DNA from: Sequoia sempervirens
Lineage: Eukaryota > Streptophyta > Pinopsida > Cupressales > Cupressaceae
NCBI GenBank assembly: GCA_007258455.2
Contig: VDFB02018296.1
Location: forward strand, 47,356,102-47,420,101
Direction of reading: 5' to 3'
DNA length: 64,000 bases
Made by a program: the position numbers and the translations under genes. The notes below the pieces were generated by a model. The model was not told the origin of the DNA and ran no database searches. It saw only the letters and a list, made by a program, of their open reading frames with translations. Shown piece after piece: positions 46,400 through 58,800 of the stretch; position 1 is the stretch's first letter, and each line of letters begins with the position of its first letter.

Positions 46400-47122
46400 A
46401 TTGGAAAAATTTCATGCATGCCTGATAATTCTTCAAATCTAGTATGATGGTGGGAATTTTCATCTATTGTGGAATAGTTACATGTTCTTTGTTCTCAACT
46501 GCCATGTAGCTTTGGTGGTGCAAATGACATCCATCTTATGTGTTATTATAATAGGAAAGTCTTCATGCCATGATAACATTGAATCAATCCTAGCCATTTC
46601 TTTAATGTTTCTTTATCAAACACCCATTCCTCTGATAGGGTATTACCTACTTTAAAGAAGCCATCTTTGAGCTACTCAAGTGTAGCAGGAGCTTGATTGT
46701 CAGCCTTTGTTATCTAGCATCTGAAATTAGAGAAGTTCTTGGTGAAATTATTACTGAGAAGGTTATATTCTTTCATCGACTTGTTTTGTTCCAAGAAATT
46801 TCCTTTTATGATGGAAAGATTCCACTCTATACTTGTTCTCCATATAACAACTCAGGGATTTTCTTTGGATAAAATAATATTTTCTAAACTAACTTTCTCT
46901 ACACCCACTGTAATGATTCCAATGAACTCATGATCAATTTGCAGCCGATGTGACTCTTCCCACTTGCAATTAACCAAATCTGATTTAATTGAGTTTCTTA
47001 ATAACACAAATTCATCGTACACCTTCTTCAATTTCTCAATTAAAGGAGGTCCTTTTTTTTAATCTCTGGCACCCAACCCTGAACAACCTTGCTCTAATAA
47101 CTATCTTTATCAATTCTACACA
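46400..47122 (-). pseudogene. Unidentified ORF, downstream half (split by solo LTR G)
   Basis: The minus strand from about 47090 reads VQGWVPEIKK. After a shift at a T8 homopolymer (47053-47060) it continues IEKLKKVYDEFVLLRNSIKS ... ESHRLQIDHEFIGIITVGVEKVS ... WRTSIEWNLSIIKG to about 46780, with one TGA. The rest decays to about 46400. The peptide is helix-rich and mildly charged; I do not recognise a family. Its other half appears to be 61179-62640, on the far side of LTR G. Confidence 0.35.
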
Positions 47123-47127
47123 TTATC
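47123..47127 (+). repeat. Target-site duplication of solo LTR G (left, ttatc)
   Basis: Matches 61174-61178 (tcatc) at four of five bases; the difference is a C/T transition. Confidence 0.65.
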
Positions 47128-48997
47128 TGTTGGATTTTAGTTGTTTTGTAGTTTGTTCTTGATGCCAAGATTGATTATGCAGTGCTTTGGAATTTACATT
47201 GCTTTCTCATATGGATGATTTGCAGTTACATGTTACAGTTACAAGTTTTTGAGTTAGATCTTTGATATATATATATACATTTGTTGAGGCTAACAATGTT
47301 TATTACTTGTGTTTCAGCAGTTTGATTCCTCAAAGACTAGATGTCACAGTATAGTGATTGCCACAGGTAATTCATGATGTTTTGACCTAATCTTTAAAGT
47401 CACAATGTGAATATGATGATATCAAAAAGCAGTGGTTTTGAACATATTGGATGGTTATTCATAATTCAACATTCAGGTTGATCACGTTCAGATTGTGGTA
47501 TATTCAACTTGATCTTTTGCAAGTTGTCATCACATGATATATGAATGACACATTTCATGTTTGCACAAAAATATCCAAGTGTATGAAAGGAATAGGAATG
47601 AAGATTACAATTTTTAAACTTGTATATATATTCTCTTCATTGATATTTAGTGTGCAAATATTTTACTTCATGGTTTATAATACTTTGGGAAACTTGTTTT
47701 GGCATATTATTTGATTTTTTTTTCAAATAAATGTGACTTGGTAAGAGTCACATTTTTTGGTTCGACAACAATATATAAATAGTAACATTGTATGTGACAT
47801 CAACATTGTAGAAAGTGTTGATTTTCCATTCACAAGGTATTAATATTGTTTCGAATAAGAGGCTTTGAATGTAGGTATCTTTAAGGTTTTGATTGGTGGT
47901 AATAAGGTATTGATATTGTTTTCCATAATAATTTGAGCCTAATGTTTATGTTGGGTTGTATGAGATACAACATACATGTGACTTCGCTTCACTCATTAGT
48001 GACTTGGCATCAACAGTGAATGGTTGGTTATGATGTGAAATGATTGTGTCGACATTTATGGCTGAAGACTTTGTCATTAGACTCAAAAGCATTATGATGG
48101 TTTATTAATTATTGTGTTTTGCTTTGTATCGAACTTCAAAACATTTTTATGATTGAAAAATTCTTTGACAGACTTGAAAGAAAGGAAAATAGGGAAATAT
48201 CTTTTTGATTGCACATGAAGGGTTTGGAACCCTAGCCACCATGAGGATGTTTTTGTTCTCAACTGTAAATTTGTGTTCTTCTTTGGCCAACACTAGAGGA
48301 GTGAATCAAGTTCATTGTAAGCATGGACAACAGATTATGAGCTAGCAAGAGCTTGATAGTTAATAAGGAAGTGACAATGGCTTCTTCAGCTGGGTAGTTA
48401 TGGTTGTCTTCAATGATCTTTCTTTGGTATTTGTTTGATTTCTTTACTACATAATCAAGTATTACTTCTGTTGCTTGTAGAAAGTGAGAAAAGGAAGTTA
48501 ATGTTTCTTAAGGCTTGAATAATAACTGAAAAGTTTGTTAATGATCTATATTTGAGATTAAGAAGAGTTTATTGGGGTAATGAAGTGATTTCGTTATTAT
48601 TAAATCATGGATTAAGAGCTTGTTTAAAAATCAAAAAAGGAAAAGAAGACCTACGGGCTATAACTAAAATGTTTATTTTTTAAAGGGTCTGTTTAAAAGA
48701 TTGTTCTAGGGTTGCTCTTTCGAAACCCTAACTCGTGGTTGCTTTGACAATTACATAAACTGGATACAAAGGATATCTTGCATCTTTATAAGATGGGTTT
48801 TTGGCATTTTTCTGTGTGTCTTGAAAGAGGAAGATGATGTTTCAGATATTCAGTCCAGAAGTTGTATTACATTGAAATTCCTTTTGAATCTCAGATATCT
48901 ATATAAAGGAAGATGTTGTCATTCTCATACAACATTCTTCAATGTGCTTATTGAAAATGTTTATAGTCTTCTATTGAAATTCTAGGAATGCAAATTG

Positions 48998-49002
48998 CAC
49001 TT
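48998..49002 (+). repeat. Target-site duplication CACTT of element C (left)
   Basis: Exact match to 60338-60342, abutting TG of the LTR at 49003. Confidence 0.88.
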
Positions 49003-49315
49003 TGTTGGTGTAAAAACTAACACCTCTGGAGTGTAGGTTTGTACGGATAGCTATGCACACTGCGTAATGAGTGCACTTCAAATTAGGAGGGGAAGCTCCC
49101 TTGTAGTGCTAGAATGCGTGGAAAAGAAAAGTAATATAAGTCCTATCTTTTTGTTCTCAGTTGGAAGAGGCACAAGATTAAGAAAACCAAGAACGTTGCA
49201 GCTAAGGATTTTTTGGTTTCGTAGATCATTAACTACAACTAAGCTAACTACTTTAAATTCTATCCAGTCTCCTCAAGAAAACATAGCATGAGGAAACAAA
49301 GCAAGGTTTGACTAT

Positions 49316-49572
49316 CAGACGATAAACGAGTATAGATTCTCAACTTGAAGGCAAGGTGGCGCATCTATCAACTCAATCTAGACAAGTTTATTGGCAACAA
49401 CATCACACGATAAACTGAATACGGATTCTCTACTTGAAGGCAAGGTGGCGCATCTATCAGCTCAATCTAAACAAGTTTATTGTACACAACAACACATGAT
49501 AACCAAGCTCAGATTCTCTACTTGAAGGCAAGGTGGTGCATCTAGTATCTCAATTTGAAAAAGTTTATTAAG
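49316..49572 (+). repeat. About 89-bp tandem repeat x3 in the R/U5 part of LTR C
   Basis: The unit contains gattctc.acttgaaggcaa, ggtggcgcatctatca and aagtttatt. The gattct landmark is at 49335, 49423 and 49512. Conserved in the other LTR at 56139-56395. It lies downstream of the minus-strand TATA, so the repeats would be inside the RNA. Confidence 0.88.
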
Positions 49573-49586
49573 CACAAAATAGATTT

Positions 49587-49765
49587 GATCTAACTATGGA
49601 AATAATTCACCATTACAATCACATGAAACCCCATGTGGCATAACAATTGATCATAATAGTAAAGACACACAAAACATATTTATCTAACTATGGAAAGAAT
49701 TCACCATTACAATCGCATGAAACCCTATGTGGCATAACAATTGATCATAATAGTAAAGACACATG
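49587..49765 (+). repeat. About 94-bp tandem repeat x2 in LTR C
   Basis: The unit contains taactatggaaa.aattcacc, catgaaaccc.atgtggcata and ttgatcataatagtaaagac. Second copy starts about 49685. Also present in the other LTR (56410-56590). Confidence 0.85.
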
Positions 49766-49858
49766 AACCAATACCAAAAGAGAAATATTGAGGGAAAGGT
49801 AGGCGCAACATATATTTCTCTCTCAAGCAAGAGTTATTTACAAATGAGAAAAAGCTCT

Positions 49859-49868
49859 TATTTATATA
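49859..49868 (-). promoter_or_regulatory. TATA box of LTR C (3' copy)
   Basis: Minus-strand TATATAAATA, conserved at 56679-56688 in the 5' LTR, which is the active promoter position for the element. Just upstream on the minus strand (49900-50170) several agttaact/gttaac palindromes recur. Confidence 0.6.
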
Positions 49869-52800
49869 CATCAAGTTGTAGGGAACCCTAAAATCACCTT
49901 GAGTTAACTACGGTCTTGCAATGCATGCAAGATTTATTGCTAAGCCATAATTAAGCAAACTATACAGTTAACTGGAAAACTACCATCAGTTAACCAAAAA
50001 ATCTAATCTAAAAATGGACAATTGTGCAAGCATGCACGTCCTTATTGAAAGCGAGTTAACTGGAACACTACCATTAGTTAATGAAAACCCTAAATGAAAC
50101 TCCAAGTAAATAAAGATGATCTCAGAATAGATATGCATGTGATGAAACAGCGAGTTAACTTCAGAAAGTAACGCCAAGTTTAACTCATGTGTAAAATATC
50201 TATTTTGAGAGGTGGGAACTGAAGTTTACTATCCGTGATCTGAAGCAACCAATCCCTCAACGAGATTGTTAACTGCATCAACATCTGAATGTCAACAACT
50301 TGAGCAATCTTGGCAATCTTTGCACACTCAAACTAGCATTTCACTAATTCGTAACTTTGGCGGCTCCATAACTAAAGTGATGGCCACTATCTCTTTTGCA
50401 GCTTGGTGTCTCTGACGCTTTTCCTTAATGAAAGAGTGTTGCATGACGAAACTGCGAAGTTTGACTGTGCACACCCTGGTTGTGAGAAATGCAAACGAAC
50501 TTGCTACACATGCAAAATTCCAACAGTATCAACCCTCTAAACCGGCTTTGGAAGAAAATTGGCTATACGAGGCATGCAATCATATGGACTTGAGTGACTA
50601 CGCCTGTCAACCCTTCATATGTGCTTGATACAAATCGGTGTCAGCTTTTTGACGAAATCATGAATTAAGACCGATTTGGTCTTGAATTTAGTCTACGTGA
50701 ACTACACTCTGAAAAACTCGCCTGTTGACTATGAACACGGCTATATTTTGACAACTTTTCTGGAAAGCTAAAAATAGCCCATTGAGGCTAAAAAATAGCC
50801 TATCGGAGAGCAATTTTCACAAAAAAATTTGAGATATGGGTTTTGTCCAGAAAAAAGATTCTAAGACAACCCAAAACGTCAGAAATGCAAAAATTTAACC
50901 TCTACTCAACCATGCAAAGAGTTTTCAGTTGAGAAAATTAGAAACTCAAGAACGAATGTTCTGAAGTTAAAAATTCCTAAAAAATCAAACGCACGATTTT
51001 AATTCGAGGAAGCTATATAGAAATGATCTAGATGCTGAGACTTGTCAAATTTTTCCAATTTCAAGAACATGCGAATTGAAATCTGAGAGAAATTTGAGAA
51101 TCAAGGAGGAAAAAGACGTTTTTTGTATGCTCTTCTTAAATGAAAATCACCCTTGAATTCTTCAAATTGCTGAAAAAGTGAACTTTTATCCTGCAAAAGA
51201 ATGTGATTGGAGAAATCACCTTTGTAGATAGATAAAGAATTCACCTTTGCTTGCCAAAATTCGCCTTTACTTGAGAATTACGAATTTTCCTTGAAGATAC
51301 ATCTTTGCTTTGAAGAAATATGATTTTTTCTTGAAAAACATGCCTTTGCCTTGAAGAAAAATGAATTTTGTTTGAAAATATGGATTTCTCTTTAAAAATA
51401 CAAATTTGTCTTGAAGCTTGGTGAATAATAAATGAAGATGCCATGTTTAAATAAGAGAAAATTCGCACCAACTTGTTGACTGCAAGATTTAAAACCTCGG
51501 CTGAAAATAGAAGGCTTCTAATTGGACCCCTTTCAGTTACACTTATACTGACACTGAGTCCGGAAATAAATAATAATACATTAATATTCATCATGCAATT
51601 TGCAAACGCATTAATTTTAGAGATTCGCCATTTTAATGCCAAAATATGCAAAATAAATATTAAATATTATTTAACTTCAGTTGACAAACTGAATGAAGCT
51701 TTGAGATTCACCGGCGAACTTCACTGATTTCGAAAAGTCATCATTTGAGCTCATAGGCGTCCATTTGCTCAAGATATTGCACTTTTTATTAACTTCCTAT
51801 TTTATAGTTGACGACAAAGTTACGACTAGCCATCTTCAACATTGAATCCTGAGTGACCGGATGATGCTGAGACTGAGATGAAGAATTCATCGGAAAGCCT
51901 GTTGAGCAAAGAGGAAATTTCTGCTGGGAGTTGTCACTGCAAAATCCATCATTTAACACCCTGAAAAATTAGGTGCCTTTGATTAAATTCATTTACAGGT
52001 ACCAGACTTGACCATTTTCCTAAACTGCCATCTGATACTTCAAACAGCTGTTGACGGCGAACGACAAACTGTGCTGACAGGAAACCAAGCTCATTGCATG
52101 CTTGGAGACATTCTGCATCCAACAACTGTACGCATGGCATCTGGAAATTGGATTAAAGGCCTCAAAAGTAAAAGTGCCCTTGGCCTTCAGTTGCACTGAC
52201 AACGTTTTGACGAAAGTTGAACTTTCATCCAAGTACCCTACTTTTTCCTCCAATACTGAGAGCTGTGATGATCTAATTCGAGCCACGTTTGTTTTAACGG
52301 ACAGCCAGAAGGATTGACAAGAGAAGTCTCTAGAGGTGACAAAGCAAGAAAACTGCTTCTAAGACCTCAAATAGAAGGGCGCCCATCCCAAGATGGAATA
52401 AACGACCAACACATCCATTTCGCAAGTTATCTTCACCTTTCAACACTTCGCCAAAGACCTCGCACGTACGAGTGACTGCCAAATCCTGGAAGCTGATGGT
52501 TGGGCTCGTTGAATAGATAAAGTAATTACGCTTGAATCCCATGAAGACTTCGAAAGTGAACGACCGCATCTAACAGGCCTAAAGGCTAGGCACCTCTGGA
52601 CTGTAGAAATACAATGCAAATTTTATGTTGGTCGGCCCGTGAAATTACATGCTTGGTAGAACCTCTGCCCCGATCACCTGGAACGTTGGATCGACATGCA
52701 GGATGGTGCAATGCGAAGATGGACTAGAGTAGTACTGATGTCAGGAAGACTTCTTCTACAAATTTGACCATCTTAAGGGTCATTTTAACTAGTGCCCCTG

Positions 52801-53521
52801 AGCTGTAGTTTCGTTGGAAACACAACGAAGAAGCTCTGGAATGTGAAAACTCCATTATAAGCTAATCTTCAGATGTCGACTGTCGGAGCTCTGGGACTCA
52901 GATGACTGCGTTTGATAGTTTATTCGATGAGCAGACTAGTCGAGAACAGATTGACTATTTTAGCCACCAGAAATACCAGAATCTACCCCCCCTTTAAGAA
53001 GGGCGCCCTCAAACTACAAGCGCGCTTTTGCTGGAAAAAGACAAGTTTCTACCATGTGAAACTTTGGGAATTTCAACTTCTGTCACCAGTTGCCAGAGTT
53101 ACAAGTCTCGGATAGCCTCGCTGGATAGCTCATTGGATAGCTAGACCAATTCTGAAGAGATTAACTATATTTATGAGCATTTGTAACAAGATCTTGACCT
53201 TCAAAAAGAAGGGCGCCCCTGGGCTACAATTGCGCTTTCTTGCTTTTCTCTGAGAAATCCTCATAATTTAATCACTAAAAACTTTGTCTTGACCATTGAA
53301 ACGATTATGTGCAACATGAAATGATGTCTTCATCATGAAATGCTCCATTCTAAGTTTTTGCTTCAGGTTCTGATCAATAAAACTGACTTTGACTGACAAA
53401 ATACTGATAAAACTCCATGCTTGATATTGCCCAAAAATTGTACTTAACATCATTTAGCAAGATTTAGACTCTTTAAACAAAATGCCTTGATGAAGCAAAA
53501 ATTTTGGTTTTGGGTACAACA

Positions 53522-53847
53522 TTAGGCTCCATCTAGTGACCATGTCGGATACCTATGGCATAGGAGAACCTAAGAATCTCAGTGTTAAGTAGACCAGTGA
53601 TTTACAATTGGGCGTTGGAGTTAGGACTTTTTTCCCTAATCACCTAAAAACATTGGAGTTTCCTAAAAACCTAACCTAGAAAATCACCTAAAACACGACA
53701 AAACATCACAAAACGGGGAAACACAATACGACATAACGATAAAGCATAAAATAAAATTACTTAAAGAAAATTAACTCCACCCCCAAAGGAAGGAAGTGCT
53801 TTGGATATTGTTCGTTGGATGGCAGCAAGGAGAGCCTCCCACCAATA
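53522..53847 (-). other. Element C, non-coding between gag-RNH stop and 3' LTR
   Basis: No coding. The expected polypurine tract next to the LTR is weak (minus strand AGATGGAGCCTAA at about 53534-53522). Short cctaaaaac/acctaaaac repeats lie at 53640-53700. Confidence 0.5.
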
Positions 53848-55711
53848 TCAATTCCGCCTGAAAGGCTTGACTTCTCTTATGATGGGAATTGCAGGAGGCA
53901 ATCCCTCTGGAATGAAGATTCTAAGGTATTCATATATCCATGCAAAGGTACTTTGACAAAAGTCAGAATATGATGCAAATGGGAAATCTAATACCTCAAA
54001 GGTATTAATTTTGTTATAGTCCATCCTTGAAATGTTGAATTCTTCAAATCAGTCGATCGAGTTCCAAACTCGATTTTTGTAATGTCGTAGGTGATCTTTT
54101 CTAACCTAGAACCATCCTTTTACCAGCTCATCAATCAACTCTAAATCATCTTTAACACATAGGAGTTTGATTCCCATGTCCTTGGTATCTTTGAGGCCTT
54201 GCAAAAGCACCTCTTTTTCAGCGTCACTGAATTCTAGTTGCATAGATGAGTGCAACTGTCCTTTAGAGGAGATGATCAATTCCTGTGCTTCTAAAAATGT
54301 ATCTGAACAACCTCCATTGAACTATATTGTCCATGACATTGTCTCCTCTGTCTGTCTTTTTTCAAAACATGCAATTTTCTGGTCTTTAGCTTCTACCTCT
54401 GACAGAGTTGCACAATTACTAGGACCCGTTTCAGGCTTTGCTTCTGTTGGAACAGATGATTTGAGCACTGCCTGTTTCTTTGCAACTTTAAGAATTTGAT
54501 CTAATTTTTCTGGATGATCCTAAAGATATTCCAATTGGGATATTTGTACCTTGGTCTTCATCATGGAAGCTACGATGTCAAAATTTGTTGAAGGCGTCTC
54601 TTGAGAAACTGGCATAGTAATCGCATGTGAAGGTTTGGAATTGGAAGTGAGAGGCACTTCTTTCCCCTCTTCATTTGATTTTCGCCTTTCTTCTTCTTCT
54701 TTCTGTGCCTTGAAATGTTGAGCATGTGTAAACACAAGATGAGCGTACTGACGGTATTCTTCTTCTTCTTCTTGATTTACGAGTTCTTCATCAAAGTATC
54801 CCGCTGCAGAGTCGCCATCGAAGTTGTTCGTTTGTGGTAAAATAGCCTTCAAACTTGGTATTGGTACAAAACTAGAACTGGGAGCAGCTTCAGTGTATCC
54901 CATAATTTGGATCATTCTCAGGTTCTCTGGACATGTGGATCTGGTATTTGTATCATTTTCGTGGAAAGGACAAAATACTGTACTGTGTGCAGCTTCAATC
55001 ATTGGTCTTGGTGGAGATGTTGGCAACCGTGGCTGAAGATTGTCTCTCTTTGGCTGGTACGGTTGCTGAACTAGAAATCTAATAGAATCTATTTTCATCA
55101 AGCCAAAAGTGATCATATTATCTTCCAACTCAATGGCGTGTTCTTGTGCACTCTTCAACTCTATTGCTTTGGCCGTCTTGAGGAAGAAGGCTATCTCTGA
55201 TGGAAGAGCATTTATGAAACAACTTATCAGAATTTCTGGTGATAGATCAAATGTGGAAGAAATTCTTGCAACAAGATGATTAAATCTTGCCACAAAATCC
55301 CTCATGTGTTCCTTGTGCTCCATCTTTGAATTTTATGAGTTGGGCAAACAACATATGATTTTCTTCAACAGGCTTGAATCTCGCCAAAAACTTCTCGCTC
55401 ATAGTTTCCCAACTTGTGATACTTCATGGCGCCAGGTGATTGAACCAGTTGGCAGCATTTCCTGCAAGAGTCTCGACAAAGAGACGCACCGCGATGTCTT
55501 CATTTTCTACGTGCAAGATAGCACAAGCTGTTGTGAATGCAGAAAAATGGTCCTCTGAGTGTTGAGTTCCATTGCCATGAAACCGAGGAAAATGCTTCCT
55601 TGACACTTTAGGTAACTCATGATTTACCTCAAAAGCCAAAGGTCCAATGTTATAACCCCAAGGTAATGGGGGTGGTCGTCGCCTGTCAGCGTTATTGTTG
55701 TTATCATCCAT
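53848..55711 (-). pseudogene. gag: Element C gag fused to degenerate archaeal-type RNase H
   Basis: ATG 55711 (MDDNNNNADRRRPPPLPWG), about 90 bases after the primer site. Gag domain (retrotransposon gag family) at about 55620-55200 with ETLAGNAANWFNHL and FVARFNHLVARI; a Cys/His-like linker and charged region follow to 54530. The same frame then continues to 53848 into a Tat-type second RNase H: WTI.FNGG, DAEKEVLLQGLKDTKDMGI, DDLELIDELVKG, VRKDHLRHYKNRVW. Catalytic positions are changed (FDG to FNG, first Glu block altered), so it is probably inactive. Breaks: TGA 55424, a frameshift near 55325, TAG 54520, TAG 54322, TAG 54106, TGA 54049; natural TGA 53848. All stops fit C-to-T. RT and the first RNase H are absent. 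Confidence 0.82.
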
Positions 55712-55799
55712 TGCTTCTGTGTGGATCATGTAATAGGATGCCAAAGTGTCTATCCTGTGAAATAAAAGCGTTAAGCTTTTCTTGAAGTTTTCTTGCCTC

Positions 55800-55819
55800 G
55801 TGCCCCACGGTGGGTGCCA
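55800..55819 (-). other. Primer-binding site of element C, tRNA-Lys type
   Basis: Plus-strand gtgccccacggtgggtgcca differs by two bases from the element A site and from plant tRNA-Lys 3' end. It is six bases from the LTR edge at 55826. Both differences are consistent with decay. Confidence 0.75.
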
Positions 55820-55825
55820 GAAAAC

Positions 55826-58800
55826 TATTGGCGTAAAAACTAACACCTCTGGAGTGCAGGTTTGTACGGACAACTATGCACACTGCGTAATGAGTGCTCT
55901 TCAAATTAGGAGGGGAAGCTCCCTCGTAGTGCTAGAATGCGTGGAAATGAAAAGTAATCTAAGTCCTATCTTTTTGTTCTCAGCTGGAAGAGGCACAAGG
56001 TTAAGAAAACCAAGAACATTGCAGCTAAGGATTTTCTGGTTTCACAGATCATTAACTACAACTAAGCTAACTACTATAAATTCTATCCAATCTCCTCAAG
56101 AAAATAGAGCATGAGGAAATGGAGCAAGGTTTGACTATCAGACAATAAACGAGTATAGATTCTCAACTTGAAGGCAAGGTGGTGCATCTATCAACTCAAT
56201 CTAGACAAGTTTATTGGCAACAACATCACACGATAAACTGAATACAGATTCTCTACTTGAAGGCAAGGTGGTGCATCTATCAGCTCAATCTGAACAAGTT
56301 TATTGTACACAACAACACATGATAACCAAGCTCAGATTCTCTACTTGAAGGCAAGGTGGCGCATCTATTATCTCAATCTGAACAAGTTTATTAAGCACAA
56401 AACAAATTTGATCTAATTATGGAAATAATTCACCATTACAATCGCATGAAACCCTATGTGGCATAACAATTGATCATAATAGTAAAGACACACAAAACAT
56501 ATTTATCTAACTATGGAAAGAATTCACCATTACAATCGCATGAAACCCTATGTGGCATAACAATTGATCATAATAGTGAAGACACATGAACCAATACCAA
56601 AAGAGCAATATTGAGGGAAAGGTAGGCGCAACATATATTTCTCTCTCAAGCAAGAGTTATTTACAAATGAGCAACTCTTATTTATATACATCAAGGTGTA
56701 GGGAACCCTAAAATCACCTTGAGTTAACTACAGTCTTGCAATGCATGCAAGATTTATTGGTAAGCCATAATTAAGAAAACTATACAATTAACTGGAAAAC
56801 TACCATCAGTTAACTGAAACATCTAATCTAAAAATGGACAATTGTGCGAGCATGCACGTCCTTATTGAAAGCGAGTTAATTGGAACACTACCATCAGTTA
56901 ACGAAAACCCTAAATGAAACTCCAAGTAAATAAAGATGATCTCAAAATAGATATGCATGTGATGAAACAACGAGTTAACTTCAGAAAGTAATGCCAAGTT
57001 TAACTCCTGTGTAAAATGTCTATTCTGAGAGGTGGGAACTGAAGTTTACTGTCCGTGATCTCGAGCAACCAATCCCTCAACGAGATTGTCAACTGCATCA
57101 ACATCTGAATGTCGGCAACTTGAGCAATCTTGGCAATCTTTGCACACTCAAACTAGCATTTCACTAATTGGTAACTTTGGCGGCTCCATAACTGAAGTGA
57201 TGGCCACTATCTCTTCTACAGCTTGGTGTCTCTGACGCTTTTCCTTAATGAAAGAGTGTTGCATGACGACACTACGAAGTTTGACTGTGCACACCCTGGT
57301 TGTGAGAAATGCAAACGAACTTGCTGCACATGCAAAATTCCAACGGTATCAACCCTCTAAACTGGCTTTGGAAGACAATTGGCTATACGAGGCATGCAAC
57401 CATATGGACTTGAGTGACTACGCCTATCAACCCTTCGTATGCGCTTGATACAAATCGGTGTCAGCTTTTCTGACGAAATCATGAATTAAGACCGATTTGG
57501 TCTTGAATTTAGTCTACGTGAACTGCACTCTGAAAAACTCGCCTGTTGACTATGAACACGGCTATATTTTGACAACTTTTCTAGAAAGCTAAAAATAGCC
57601 TGTTGAGGCTAAAAAATAGCCTATCGGAGAGCAATTTTCACAAAAAAATCTGAGATATGGGTTTTGTCTAGAAAAAGATTCTAAGACAACCCAGAATGTC
57701 AGAAATGCAAAAATTTAACCTCTACTCAACCATGCAAAGAGTTTTCATTTGAGAAAATTAGAAACTCGAGAACGAATGTTCTAAAGTTAAAAATTCCTAA
57801 AATCAAATGCACGATTTTAATTCGAGGAAGCTATATAGAAATGATCTAGATGCTGAGACTTGTCGAATTTTTCCAATTTCAGGAACATGCGAATTGAAAT
57901 CTGAGAGAAATTTGAGAATCAAGGAGGAAAAAGACATTTTTTGTATGCTCTTCTTCAATGAAAATCGCCCTTGAATTCTTCAAATTGCTGAAAAAGTGAA
58001 CTTTTAACATGCAAAAGAATGTGATTGGAGAAATCGCCTTTGCAAATAGATTAAGAATTCGCCTTTGCTTGCCAAAATTCGCCTTTACTTGAGAATTACG
58101 AATTTTCCTTGAAGATACGTCTTTGCTTTGAAGAAATATGATTTTTTCTTGAAAAACATGCCTTTGCCTTGAAGAAAAATGAATTTTGTTTGAAAATATG
58201 GATTTCTCTTTAAAAATACAAATTTGTCTTGAAGCTTGGTGAATAATAAATGAAGATGCCATGTTTAAATAAGAGAAAATTCGCACCAACTTGTTGACTG
58301 CAAGATTTAAAACCTCAGCTGAAAATAGAAGGCTTCTAATTGGACCCCTTTCAGTTACACTTATACTGACATTGAGTCCGGAAATAAATAATAATACATT
58401 AATATTCATCATGCAATTTGCAAACGCATTAATTTTAGAGATTCGCCATTTTAATGCCAAAATATGCAAAATAAATATTAAATATTATTTAACTTCAGTT
58501 GACAAACTGAATGAAGCTTTGAGATTCACCGGCGAACTTCACTGATTTCGAAAAGTCATCATTTGAGCTCATAGGCGTCCATTTGCTCAAGATATTGCAC
58601 TTTTTATTAACTTCCTATTTTATAGCTGACGACAAAGTTACGACTGGCCATCTTCGACATTGAATCCTGAGTGACCGGATGATGCTGAGACTGAGATGAA
58701 GAATTCATCGGAAAGCCTGTTGAGCAAAGAGGAAATTTCTGCTGGGAGTTGTCACTGCAAAATCCATCATTTAACACCCTGAAAAATTAGGTGCCTTTGA

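Larger units (their letters stand above)
49003..53521 (-). repeat. Element C 3' LTR
   Basis: Plus-strand edges TGTTGGTGTAAAAAC and gggtacaaca. Contains tandem repeats at 49316-49572 (about 89-bp unit, three copies) and 49587-49765 (about 94-bp unit, two copies), a TATA motif on the minus strand at 49868-49859, a cluster of agttaact palindromes at 49900-50170, degenerate cctttgccttgaagaaaa repeats at 51240-51420, and three ggcgcccc palindromes near 52378, 52998 and 53212. Open frames up to 136 codons here are not supported as genes. Confidence 0.9.

Noticed and set aside
46467..46933. Plus-strand frames of 62-64 codons in the 46-47 kb region
   Set aside because: The better-supported coding relic is on the minus strand; the plus frames have no domain.
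57879..58469. 196-codon minus-strand frame in the 5' LTR of element C
   Set aside because: The other LTR has only 136 codons of it and the frame runs through degenerate tandem repeats, so it is chance open sequence.
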